From Ustulina deusta (lineage: Eukaryota > Ascomycota > Sordariomycetes > Xylariales > Xylariaceae), in NCBI GenBank assembly GCA_023159155.1, contig JAJNNX010000019.1, positions 124,001 to 188,000 on the forward strand: a stretch of DNA of 64,000 nucleotides. The letters run 5' to 3'. Position numbers and translations under genes: made by a program. Positions 23,201 to 35,694 of this stretch are shown here, one piece after another (the stretch's first letter is position 1; each line of letters opens with the position of its first letter). The notes below the pieces were generated by a model, which ran no database searches, had not been told where the DNA came from, and saw only the letters and a program-made list of their open reading frames with translations.

Positions 23201-26200
23201 ACGTCTAGGTACGTGGACGCCGTCATCGTTTGATCATGCGATTGACGGCTTGGGGTTGAGAGCGCCTCTGGGAGATAGAGTGTCAACGTGCCATCGACGG
23301 CATACCAATGCGGTCCAACCGGATATTGAACTTGAAAATTGGTGGAAGTGACCGGTCAGGTAGCACCAATAGTCTCTCGCCAACTCCACAGCAGCAAAGT
23401 GAGGCTGTTCCACGGTGAGGATTGCGTAATTCACCGAGCACCTCCTACTAGACCTTGCTGTTAGGAGCGGTGTGTCAAAAAAAAAAAGAAAGAAAGGACG
23501 CATCCGTTGCCAGGAATTGATTGGCCGCAAGGATGCCGTAAGCTATGATAGAGACGCCGCAATCTAGCATTTATGACGGCAGACTTTACTTATAAGGATT
23601 AAAGCAGCAGCAAGCTCCCTTGAGTATTGGATGGCGCTGCGCATCTGTACTACCTACCGTATGCGACCCTCGTCGTGCTAATACAGCTTTGTAGTGGCTC
23701 GTTCCATCAACTCGTCTCGGCTCGTTTCGCTACCAACCTCCAGCAGTAGCTACCCCGTCGAAATGTGACAAGTCATGAGCGATAAGACACCACAGACGGA
23801 GCTGAGGCAGGAGAAGATACTGTTTTTAGTAGTCCTCCGTTGCTATACGGCCGCTGATCACTCATCATTATCACAGCTTGAAGTGCTAATACGTATGTAG
23901 GTGTGCTGCAAGACAAACCACCCTTGGCCTTAGTACCAATGCCACATTCTAGGCGAGCACCCAATAGGACCCAGGTATTGTGCCGCCCCTATACCAGACC
24001 AGCTGCTTTGGCTGGTTTCAGCGCTCCTGCTGAAGAGGTGGCTGATGCGACGCGACGGCCACGGCGGCATCCCAAACCACATTGCATTGCAGCAACTCGT
24101 GCTGCTGCTGCACACATTCCTGCCAATTGGTGTCCAGGGTGAGTTGCACAAAGATGCGACGGCTGAAAATGCCACAATGCAAGTAATGGTGGTCATCTTT
24201 TCATGGACCTGTCTGCAGGACCTGAGCGTCGTGGAACGTGGATTCTGCTCACACTTCCTTGTAGATCATGCAGGCCGTTGATGGACTCCGTGAAGCTTGC
24301 CCAACCTGCATTGGCACTCTGTGGGGTAGCACGCTGCTAGGCTTCCTCTCGCGAGGCAATTTGTGGCTGTTGGTTTGGTAGATGAATAGCAAGCAGCCTC
24401 GAATACTGTCGGCTTTTTTGTCGGCATCTCTCATTTGGATTACACCGCAGTCCTGTCTGTGTTCACACACGAGGAAGTCTGCAGGGAGTTTGACTAGTTG
24501 GAATCGAATCGCTTCTGATGTATGAAACAGGCAGTTGGATGCAGAATTGACTACGCCGAGGCATCATCACCAAGTGTAAGCTGTGTAAGTGCATAAGAAT
24601 AGCGATAGAAGAATCCTGGTCTGGAAAAGCGACAGTACCTCCTCTGCCTTTGACAGCCTCGTTAGCCATTGTAGACAAAATCGTGGCTAGTGGAACGATA
24701 AGCTTAGTGTTTATTCCTTAGATGGTAGCAATAAAAATGTGCTGGTACCGTATTCATCGTCGCGCCGTAAGAGCTATGACTCCTATCACGAGGACAGGTG
24801 CACCTGTGCTGTACAGCCGAAGGTGTTCCGCAGAACCAGCCCGACGGATCCGATGGCTGGGCTGAGACCCATATATTACCTATTCCTTTGCCCTTGCTGA
24901 CCTGGAGATCTGCTGGGATGTGTGCCGAATATAGCGAGATGGTGGGTGGGATGTCTGTCAAGGCCCTTGACGATTTATTTTCCCGATCACCCCCCTGGAA
25001 GTATTCTAGAAGCCTGTCAAGCCCGTGGTGAACAAGCTACATCCCCTCCTCCTTTTCGCCCTTGTCGGCTTGGCTTCGGCCTTCGGCCGGTGAATCAATA
25101 TATTCAGGAACCTTCACCAGGTCCAACAAAGCGTGGGTTGCCAAGTGTCTCTCAGCTTCTTTGAGACCCAGAATTGTAGGGCGTCACATTCGCGAGCTTG
25201 TGCACGAAAGAGACCCGGCGATCTCTGCATTCGGCCTAATCTTATACCACCGAGTCTTGGCTGCGCTGTTGGTGCAAGCCCAAGGTAGGGATGCGGGGTG
25301 CGATCCAACGACAGCATGCGGACCAGAGATACGAGGTTATTGCCCTGTACGTAGATGTACTAAATTGCCTTGGGACCCGCGACATTGTGGAGGAGGTGAC
25401 AACTCATCGCCAGGAAACTCCTCTCATGTGATCCGTGAGCTCCAGCAAGAACCACACCACATGAGGTGGGGTTCGCTGGTGCTGATAGGTAGGTGACCGC
25501 ATGGATAGCTTCAACTTAAGATTGGGTTCGGAATTTGCGAGTGATGCGATACCCTTACAGTGCCGTAAGAGCTCAGCGGGATCGTGATGGATATCGATAG
25601 TGTAAGAACACAAATACCCTGGTTACGGGGCAGCATGGAACAGCATAGAGATTGATCCTTCAAGAACTCGGTGTCTCTCCAATTCTATCGGCTCTGGATT
25701 TTCAACATGTCCAACCGGCAAGACGAAGGTGGGGCGTGCCCTTGGATCAAAGAGTCTGTCCCGAAGAAGCGCTGACATCATGGTTCATGTCGAACCCACA
25801 AGGAGAGTTGAAGGCGTTTTTCCCCTCCGCGCCGAAAGTTTGCTGTCCCGCACTAACGCGGCCAAATGCCTCCGAGGGGTGGCTTTCAATTGAGGTGAAT
25901 TAAAACGTTGTAAGCACAGCCCAAGGGCTTGAAAGTTCGGTAGCTGAGACGCTATCTTCTCCACACCCAGTCCGCCACGAAGGTGATATAGGGTAGTCGA
26001 ATATGCATTACTGTACTGAATCACGATGCGGGTGCCGGGCGCGAGCGACTAGCGGGGGGTGATCACAGAGGGTGTTGGTTGGCCTTTTCCGAAGCAGCTA
26101 TCATTTCGCCAACTGTAGCCGAGGACACAACCTAGATGACCCCGGGGCCATGGCACGATACTGTCTCCGTCACCCCATTGCTCTCAGACCCCCATGCCGT

Positions 26201-29200
26201 CCGCAGGCGAAGCAGGATGATCTGCATTGAGGTAAGCAATTCGTGCATGGCCAACCTGGGGCACGGTTGCTAAGGCAGTGTGCTTTTAATATCCGCTCCA
26301 ACTTGACTGGGCTCGAGCCACGTCGAGCCGTTCTTGAGGAGCACGTTCACAAGACTGGCATGGGCGCTTGATGGAAGCGCTACACAAAACAAAGCAAGGC
26401 ACACCGTTCCTGTTCTTCGGTTGCGAGGGTTGGTGTGAGAAATGGAAAGTATCGGCGTTAGTATTGGTTGCTAGCTTTGGCGAGCGTCGACGCCAACTCC
26501 GCACACAAAGGGCCCCATGCGTACATGTAGTAGCAACCAGCGGGTAGTCATGCTGGGCAGCAATAGTGTCAAGAGAGTTAACCGAAGCTTGGTTGCTTGG
26601 GATATTGGATGATGCGGTGCCTTCTCCAGAAACACAAGTCTGCAAAAGCGGGCGGCTTGCATATCCGTGGAGATATTCGTAAGGCCTTTTCCGCAAGTTC
26701 CCTTAGTAGTCGTAGTGCGTGCGTATTGAACTGTCTATCCGCTGCTAGTTTACTGTAGGCTGTAGGCTCTCGTGGCATGTAGGCTTCGGTACCGGCACGG
26801 CACGACTAACGTACGTTGGCTCTAACCGCGAGTCAATTCTTCACTTGGACGTGAGCATGCGCCAAGTGAAGCGCCAGTCGCTAGCGACGCTATTCGCGTG
26901 CACTTACTAGGCAGGTAGTAAGTGAGCTATGGTGTCCCAAAGGTAATGTTGGGTCCGAGGGACTTTTTTTCACTGCCTTGGGAGGCGCAAGGTGATAGAT
27001 TTGAGCGCTCCCATTGGCCAATCGAGCCCAAACGATCCGCTTATGGTAATCTTTCGTCCTGGCAGCATCGTCTCCAAGTACCCATCCCCACTAAATACCT
27101 GTTCGAATAGTGGTCCAGATACGTAGTGCGACGATGCATGATGGTCGTGCACTTTGGCAATGTCAGATTTCCCCGTCATTGACATCGGCAATAGCAGAGG
27201 AAGGGGGGAAGGGGGAGAAAAAAAGAAAAAGAAAAAGACCAGGGGAACGGAGCGAGGAACCAAAAGAGAGCCTCCAGTATTCATTTTGTTTTCTACTCAT
27301 ATTGCCATATCTGGTATCTCATCTATCCACTGGTGCATAACTCTCGTTTTGGGCGATGAGGTAGCAAGCTAGCTGCGGGCAGGCTTGGTTGCCTAGTAAG
27401 TAGGTGTTGCTGCAACGATTTGATTGACCACGCAGGTGGCCTTTTCTGCACCCCTTCTGCCTCGTGAGGGTCAAGATCCCATGCTTGGGATGCCTGCTAA
27501 TGGCAATCGATAATACAACTTAGTGAAAGTGCGACTGCTGAAAACGACGGGAGGGTTGATCGCGAGGTTAGTTAGCTAGTTAGCTGGTACCGAGATGATA
27601 CCTCTATGGGAATTGAACAATTTGTACTTCCCAAGTTGGTGGTGTTTTTGGGGGCGAGCTGTATCCTACACCGCGGACTACTAGGTCGAGAACAAGTATA
27701 TCCCGCGACGTCCTGCATCACATTTTATTATCGAACATTTACCTGGTACGTATTCGCGTATCGAATTTCGTGCATTCCGTTGTAGCAGTGCATCCGAACC
27801 GCGGGTCTTGTAGGACCTTCATATAAATAAAAATTGTCTAGTTGCAACCATATAGGTGCAGTCTGTATATCCCGGGCAACGCGCCTATGGACAATCCCGC
27901 CTCACGTTCTTGTCGTTCGAATAGACGTGTTGTATGCCGACCTCTAGCCACCTCATTACGACGCTGCGTGGGCGAGGCAAGGTTGCATTGTATCATGGCA
28001 TGATGTGCCCCTCGCGGAAGTCATCCGACAGAAACTATCGTTCGAGTCGTTACTCATGATGAATCAACATTCTATTGCTAGTCTGGACCCTTACCGTGTA
28101 ATACCTAGACAGCACGAACTCAGGAGGACCGGATAGAGTGACTATAACCAGGATTATGATATGCGGTTAACCTCGTATAAGGCGGCCTGCATCCCGCGCA
28201 CTTCAAATGTTATCCTGACATAGAAATGTGCGCCTGTATTGGTTTTATTCGGGGTTCATCTCCGCTTCGCCCATTTCCAAGTCAGGAAAGGGAGCGGATA
28301 GCATAGGGTTTCTCTATGCTATGCATTTCCGTCGAGCCGCAATAAGCGAGGATGTTGTGCGACGATGCCGGGCGAAAACGTAGTAGACCGACAATTTATG
28401 AAGGAAACGGAAGCCGAGCAAAATGTCCTTTAGGTTTACGGTTCACGTAGCCGAGAATCAGACGAACAGTAATCCCAAAAAGTTGTTCAAAATCAAGCAT
28501 GTACGCGAAGTGCGCCTTCGGCATGTTATCGGTGCGAATTAGAAGCCCTCGTATCACGTCGCCGGAACAATCTTCTTCCTGGCATCAATTGGAACTGCAC
28601 AGCTTACAGCGACAAACATACCAACTCAGCGAGATTGATTTGCTGGGCGGAGTAAGGGCTTCCCGGGGAGAACAAGCGCGGGGCGCAAGCTGTAACATCG
28701 TCTTTCGATTTCTTGCCAGTCAAATCGCCGAGGCGAGAAGAAAGGGCACCTTAACCGGCGTACGATTTGATAAGAAGCATAATATATGTAGTCCTGTGAC
28801 GTCCTTCGATCCACAAGAAGTGCACATAGCGAAGCATTTACCCTACCTAGTCGTAGTCACCTTTGCACTATAACGGTATAAGCTATCTATCCGTGGCACT
28901 AGGTCAATCTCTCGCGGGAACTAAGAAAGAAAAGAAAAAAAAACTAGTTGCCAAGAGCTCCTGAAGAAACTTATGAATTGGCTTTGGTTATTCGATAATC
29001 TTATTCGATGCAGTATTCGGCCATAATGTTTTATAGGATAGCGTAAGAAACAATCAGCAGTCCGAGACAGAAGGTGATTAGGAGAGAGTGTGATGTGCTA
29101 ACCTAGTCTCGTGGAAAGGAAAAAAAAAAGGGGCAAATGGCAATGGGACCTCTACTATATAGTGCAGCAGCGAACATGTAGACAAGTGTAGGGCATCCCT

Positions 29201-31521
29201 TCAACTTCAGGTTTGAACAACACCTCTCGAAGGTGCCGCAGGTCTTCACTAGTTTCGCTTGTGCCTCGCCGTGTGTGGATGGGTCCTGAGGAACTGTGTG
29301 TGGCACAATTGGTCAGCGGTACACATCTCTCCTTAGTGTCGTGAGAAAAAAAAAGGGGAAAAAACTCCGATTCTAAGACTACAGTCTGGAGTGCGGCTTG
29401 ACATGTCTCTGAGTGACACAGCATAACCACATGTACGCTATTTCAATCGTCCCTGCGGGGAGAGAAAGGAAATGAAATCACAGCAACGTCAGGTCACGCT
29501 ATCTAGTGTCACATTGATGATTTGGAAAACGAATGAGACCACGCGCTGGCTAGCCTTCAGGAGCTCCCGTCGTCATTAGTGAAGTAACACTGTATCCACA
29601 GGCTCGGTCGGCGACATTCGTTTCTCCTCTCCTAGAACTCAAAGCTCAGAACTGCCGCTACATGAGGGCCAACGGTGTGAATGCGCGCTTATACTGGCGC
29701 GGCTGGACTCATGCCTATTGGAAGAGGGCACCTGTCGAATAGGATTTCGGTGACTAATAACCCCAGGCTATTCGAGCTCAAATGTGGTGCTTCATTAACT
29801 CTGGCTCCGTGTAAACTTAAACTGATAAGCCTGTGGCAGGCGGGCCGCATTTTTGGCTGGCTGACGTGTTGAGGAAGGCAGTTGCTTTTTACTAAGAAAG
29901 GCACACACTTTGGCAGGTAAATTGAGCAGCAGCACGACATGTGCTCGTCCGTTGTCGCAAGATGATGAAGGCCGATCAATCATGTGGGGAAGATAAAATG
30001 GAAAACGGGTGCAGGACGGGACAATCAGGGACCCTTTGACGTAATAGATGCCAATTGTCGTGTTTCAAGCCGCCGGGACATCTCTGGGGAAGCGTGTCCT
30101 CTCGATATGAGGGGACGCTAGATTGTACAGTAACAGGACTTTACCCTATTAGGTACTGCGTCAAGTACATTACATGTACACTACGTCCCAGTAGTACGCC
30201 ATAGGTAGAAGCGTGCTAGGTGGCAGAGCTACTACTACCTCTTCAAAGGGATCAATCGTATGATAGTGACGACTCGTGTGGCGCACATTTCGGCCTCAAC
30301 TCCACATCGGCCTCACTGGGGAGAGGCCTCATCCTAATGCACCCAACGTGGTTTCTATGATTTTGCATATTCATTAGCTTTCTTCTCATTGACTCCCGCC
30401 TCGCTCGACATGGTGCAGTGATACCCAGGAATGACTACCATGCCATGAGACATCGGTGAGGGGCAAAGGACAACGGCCCAAAAGGAATTCTCCAATAGCA
30501 GAGGAGTCTCGCGCGGTGTTGCTCGACAAGTTGAATGAAAGACACAGCACACCGGAGATCAGTTGTACATACAGACGATCCTTGGGCAATGTCCAGCATT
30601 CCGCCCGCCGGATGGCCAGGATGAAACAAGAGCTAGGCGATATGGCTGTGTAACGGGTTTGTTTCTGGTTATTGGACTGGCACAGGTCCACCTACGTTTA
30701 ATGTTGATGTATCTATTGGGGTGCTGGGAATGTTTTCTGTCGGCGCTATCCTGGATCAACATTGCCGCTGCTAACTGCCACGATAGGTTGAAGAGGGGTG
30801 AAGACATGGGCAGCGCATGGAAGACGTCAAGCCATTGATGGTCAGGTGACGGCAACGCGCACGCCTGGCGTGGTCGGGTCGACCTCTACTAGCACTGATG
30901 CCAATAAAATAAATAAGTTGTCGGTGTATACGTGTACCTATGCCAAGTGCTGGTATTTCGAAATTCGAAAGAGGATCTGTCTGTACTCACTTGATGTGAT
31001 GCTGTGAGGAGGGATTGGGTGGTCGGGTCCAATAATTAAGCTGGCCTCATGATCCATTGGGTCGAGATGTTCCGTGCTGACGTACTTATACATGCATACA
31101 AGGTTTACAGAGTCAGATATGGGTACAGCGGTACATTGTATGTGCGGAGGCAGATCCCCCTCACCTCGGAGCTTTGTGCATCGCGTTCGTTGCGTTTGTC
31201 GACTTGACAAAATTAACCACGGGTCCTGTAGCTTCGGCCTGCGTAATGGACTCAAAGGGTTGGTGGCATGTTGAGACAGCGACTCGTAGCTAGTGTGTGT
31301 AGCGGCTGATAGGTCCGTATCATCGTATTATGAAGGACTAGCCGCTTTGCCATTGCCCTTGCGGATTGGGGCTCGACAATTGCCCGTCGATGATGTTGCT
31401 CTGCGTCTCTCGACCAGCTTTCGCAAGACCCTGGCTCCCTGCACTGCCCTATGAAGACCCCTGTTCTATAATGTACGCTGCAGTACCGCGGTACTTCGCA
31501 ACCGCGTTCTTTCTCGGGTAG

Positions 31522-31564
31522 GGTACTGTCTTAGGTACCGTCTTGGGTACCGTCTTGGGTACCG
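31522..31564. repeat. 12-bp tandem repeat (GGTACCGTCTTG)
   Basis: Three full units and part of a fourth with a 12-base period; the first unit differs by two bases (GGTACTGTCTTA). Each unit carries a KpnI-type GGTACC palindrome that is also frequent elsewhere in the surrounding 2.5 kb. Confidence 0.9.
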
Positions 31565-34084
31565 GCCGCGGTGTCTTGATTAGCCTGTCCTGCCCTGGTT
31601 TTGGCCCTTTTGCGAAGTACCCGTCTACGTGTAGCTACCATCTACCTACCTGTTACCTTCCGTGGTGTAACGCGCCACTATTCTTATCGAATTTCCATCT
31701 TCCTATTTTGCTTTAGTCTACTAATAAGGAATTAAAGGACCGGGCAACTAATTACAGACACGTCCCAAAGTTCAATCCCGAGGAGTACATATCTCTACTA
31801 TGTACAATAAGCTGGTGTTCGGCAGTCTGCGACTCAAATGGTGTACATTGTATGTGGCTGTCTAAATATGGATCAGACCAATGTCGATGTTGTCATAGAG
31901 GAGCAAGTCAATCGGTGATTTGGCACGTGTTGTGCTGCATGCAAGTTTGATGACAGGCATTAGATAGGATTAGTATTTTTTTGCGCTGAGGCTACATGCT
32001 ACCAAGGTACTCTCTCAGCAAAAATTGTCATAATATATTACGGAATAATTCTCGGTATCCGGCATCTTGCATCCCTAGTACTATTCTTTGCATTTTTTTT
32101 TTTACTGTTTTTATTATTTGGGCAATATTAAAAAACTACATGCTAATAAGTAAATAGTTCCCCTAAAAATAAAATCTAAATATATATTTATTTTAAGTTT
32201 TTTTGCCATTAACCCAAGGTACCTATATATTTGCAAATATAGAATAAAAATACCCTCAGAAGATTTTATCTAGCTTAAGAATCTAGACAAGAGTAATAAA
32301 ACAACGGTGAAGCCCTACCAGCTTCCTGCCTTGAACTGCTGTACCAAGAAATTTAACCATTAGATAGCTTAATGCTATTCGTTTTTGAAATGGAGCATAC
32401 AAAATGCAGGAAGAAACGGTGACGATTGGCACTGACACCTACATGTACGTACTGGAATCTGGTTTGAAGCAGTGGCCAATGGCCACGAGTTACTGGGTTG
32501 TAAAGCAATGCAACTGTAGACTCGGCAGTCTATTGGCTGGGGTCCAGCCCTCGTGGCCTCGAATTAAGGTACCCGGTAGGTCAGCTACATACATCCATCT
32601 AGGTACCTACTTATTTTACTCTTTGGCCCTTTTGCGGCTCCAAGAGAGGTCAGGTACTAATACCTAGCGCTTAAGGTCGGTAGAGTGCATCATGTCTTAT
32701 CCCCACTCTCCCATAAGGTTGGAATAAAGAAGCTATAATCTTTCTAGATGCCTTCCTCACGACCCTATTTGGTGTTTGCGAGCAGTGGATACTGTTGTCC
32801 TTTATTTATTTCCCTACCTAGGTATCCGGAGCCCCCAATACTAGGCACTGCATCTCCCAATGGACATCTCCCAGGCATGGCACGCGACAAGATTTTACAT
32901 CCTCGGGCTGTGTTTGATGTCATTTTCTAAGCCTGAAATCCCCAGAGGTAGCCGCCATCCCTTGCGTGGTACTGCTTGCTACCCCGTTGAGGGGCCAACA
33001 AATTAAGAGTCATTGGCGACCTCCGCAGCCGGTTAACAATTGCCATCATGATCAACCTTGACCTCCCCCTATCCTAGCAAAGTATTAAGGCTAGACGCTT
33101 AAACCCTAACCAGTACAGTACGTTGTTAGAGTTGGTTTCATTTGAATTGCTCGGTGTGTTCTATTGTTAGTAAGTACCTATAAGTAGGCTGTATACATCT
33201 AGATGGACTCTTTCTCACTTATAGTTCAGCTGATGCGATGATGCACGAAATGCGTAATTTGAGATTGCTCCTGCTCGATGTATTGCAAGACACAAGGCGA
33301 CCTAACGTACCAAAAAATACCAAGGGATGAATCGGTATCTTCTTCGAGTCATTTCAAGTGCATATAGGGAGTTCTGCATGCCCGATACATCTATACAATT
33401 CGTGTAGTGTACAAGCCATCAGCAACAATCATCTCAACCTACCCCTAACCAATCTTGGAACAAGAATTCCTCTTGTCACAGCCCAATCAAACTTGCAAGG
33501 CTCAAGCTTGAATGTTATGAATGCTGTTTCTGATTGCACAGAGTCACCCATGCTTCTTCAGGATTAGATGCCCAAGTAGGCTCTGCCAAGTGCTCTATTG
33601 CCCTGAACTCCGTACACTAGGTACCTACTGTAGTGTACTGTTGTCCCAGAGTCCGGTGACCCAATCCCACTAAATCCTACCTAGGTAGGTACCAACCTTA
33701 GGTAGTATGGCGCTTGCTCGCAGTTCATTACGGCTGGTACCTACCTACTACTCCTTCCAAGTCCGTCACTCACACCTCAAGTCCTCCGACATAGGTATCA
33801 TCTTTATCCTCTGGCAATATAGACAACTACACCTCTTTACTTCACGCGCGGCTGCGATTTGCAGTTTGTGAATATGGAAACTTACTCTTAGTTAACATCA
33901 CTAGTGCACATAAGTAGCGTGCACTTTTACCTCTACCTACCTGGTTTACCTAGATAAATACCTAGGTACATTAGGTAGGAGGTGGCACCACGGTTAATTG
34001 TAGGTCTGAGATACGCCGGAATTCTATCTACGTAGTTAGTTATTCATTCTTCTCCCTGGGCTCCTTGGTGGAGTGTAGCACCTC

Positions 34085-34101
34085 TTTTTTTTTTTTTTTT
34101 T
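34085..34101 (+). repeat. T17 homopolymer upstream of the phospholipase C gene
   Basis: An uninterrupted run of 17 T residues about 1.6 kb before the ATG. Poly(dA:dT) runs commonly mark nucleosome-depleted promoters in fungi, so it may mark the promoter; this is inference. Confidence 0.8.
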
Positions 34102-35694
34102 GCCTCTTCTGTCTAGGTCTTTCTTTTCTCTCTTATTTATTCCCCCCTTGTGTTCACTTCTCGTCTGTTAGGCACCTACACTACAGCAGACACCACGTCC
34201 TGGCCAAAAGATAAACTATGCGCTAGCCCAATAGCTGATAATTACCGACCCCGTTGCCTGCCCGCCCGCGTCTCCATTCACACCGCACTTCTCCAGGTCC
34301 AACGAAAGCCAGTCATCGCCTCGACCTTAATTTTTTTTTTGGGTCCCCATCAATATTTTTTTTCAACCCCTACAACGCACCACCGCAGGGCTCTGTCGCT
34401 ACTACTAGAAAAGCACCTTGCGCACTCGCAAGACCTCACTAACATCACAGTCCACACGGCATCTCTTCCTCAACATACCACTCACCTCACTCCTTGTCCT
34501 TCACGTTGCACAACAGGACACCATTGGGTCCTCACAGAACACCTCTCCACACAGCCAGACAGAAGGACGGGCCGCTTGCAACAACAATAACTTAGATATT
34601 ATTGCTGCCAGCCCCGGGACTCGATATTGCCCCAGTCACCAATTTATTTATATCACATCACTTGCCACAGACACTACTATCCTTGCCCGACTGCTATTTC
34701 TTGGACTAGTCTCCTCACTCCCCAGCAGCAGCACATTGACCCGGGCTGCTGGTTGGGACAAGTAGACAACAACTTCTTGGCTCCTGAGGCCCTTTGTTTT
34801 GTTGTCTTAGGGCTTGTTAGCTTTCTGATACACGAGTCTTTGCTGAGGCGCCGTTGTCTGGTATACAAAAGCGCACCACTACAGCCCTTGCGCATTGTTC
34901 GGGCGGTGCAGACCCGTCAGCGCATCGAGCACCGCACTCGCCAGAAGTGAAGACACAGTACACCACGCTCGCCAGAAGCGAAACACAGTATATAGAATAA
35001 GGTCTCGAGCAAGTCTCGAGAGGTCGCCCGTCAAGGGGCTTCGAGACCATAGCGGTAGTTCTGCGCGCTGCGGGGGGGCACCATTCCCTATATCAGCTTC
35101 CTCTGGTGCGTGCGCTGGGGATCCAAGCCTTGGAAGCGAATCCCCCAACTCTCTCTGCATACCCAAACTAGCGACCTGCATGCTACCTGCCACCTCATCC
35201 TCGAGCTATTGCAACATCGACCCATCGTCCACCCCAGCCAGGTCCTGGTCCCCGTGCTGCTGCACGCCAGACGCAGTCTTCCCAAACCTCGTCTAGTGTA
35301 CCTCGACGTACCTTTGTCCAAGCTCTGTACTCAGGACCGCCCTGTACATCGATCTCGGGGCATACATATCCTTGCAGGTGCGGTCTGCCGTCAACATCGT
35401 GGGAAGCACCGAGATGGTCTGCAGCCTTGAACCCGCTCTTAGTCTTAGTTATTAACAAGCTCTTCCCAAGCCCAGCGCTCACGTAAGGAACCGTGTCTCA
35501 TCTCACCACCCGGTTCCTACACCATTACCACTCCCATCCGCCCCCCCCGGGTGTGAATCGATAACTATTATCCAGGAAGATGAAGCCAATATTACCAACC
35601 ATCCGTTCATAGTCATCACCTCCCTGGTCCCCTCTTTCCCGCGCATGACTGTTTCTCCGCCTCCTGGCCACACCTATTTCCCATCTTGGACACC

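Larger units (their letters stand above)
19301..31500. other. Gene desert, part 2 (about 12 kb, balanced base composition)
   Basis: Base composition looks close to balanced, unlike RIP-degraded DNA, yet no frame exceeds about 165 codons and none carries a recognisable domain. Frames of 107-163 codons at 20687-21010 (-), 22795-23286 (-), 25062-25496 (+), 26286-26696 (-) and 28499-28873 (+) have no partner exons or motifs, and some do not start with ATG. Purine-rich runs occur at 19561, 23475, 27210, 28925, 29115 and 29345. The section also contains a CT microsatellite, a GTTTGTTGTT minisatellite and a GGGC tract, listed separately. It could host noncoding RNA or long regulatory sequence, but nothing in the sequence proves this. 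Confidence 0.5.
31501..35694. promoter_or_regulatory. Gene desert, part 3 and long upstream region of the phospholipase C gene
   Basis: The section 31.5-34.0 kb contains an AT-rich core (31,960-32,300) and many TAGGTA/ACCTAGGT/GGTACC words, most dense at 33,618-33,990. A T17 run sits at 34085-34101. From 34,100 to 35,690 the plus strand is rich in C and T and in CA/CC words, typical of a fungal 5' leader, and it contains frames of up to 146 codons that overlap each other and lack any motif. The phospholipase transcript may therefore have a leader of more than 1 kb with upstream frames, possibly with introns. Confidence 0.4.

Noticed and set aside
22795..23286. 163-codon minus-strand frame
   Set aside because: It starts at a TTG, has no recognisable motif and no partner exon; it is about what chance gives in a 12-kb stretch of balanced composition.
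26286..26696. 136-codon minus-strand frame
   Set aside because: Composition is random-like, overlapping frames are also open, and no domain is visible.
34150..34950. Overlapping frames of up to 146 codons in the plc1 upstream region
   Set aside because: They result from C/T/A-rich leader sequence poor in stops; several frames are open together and none has a motif.
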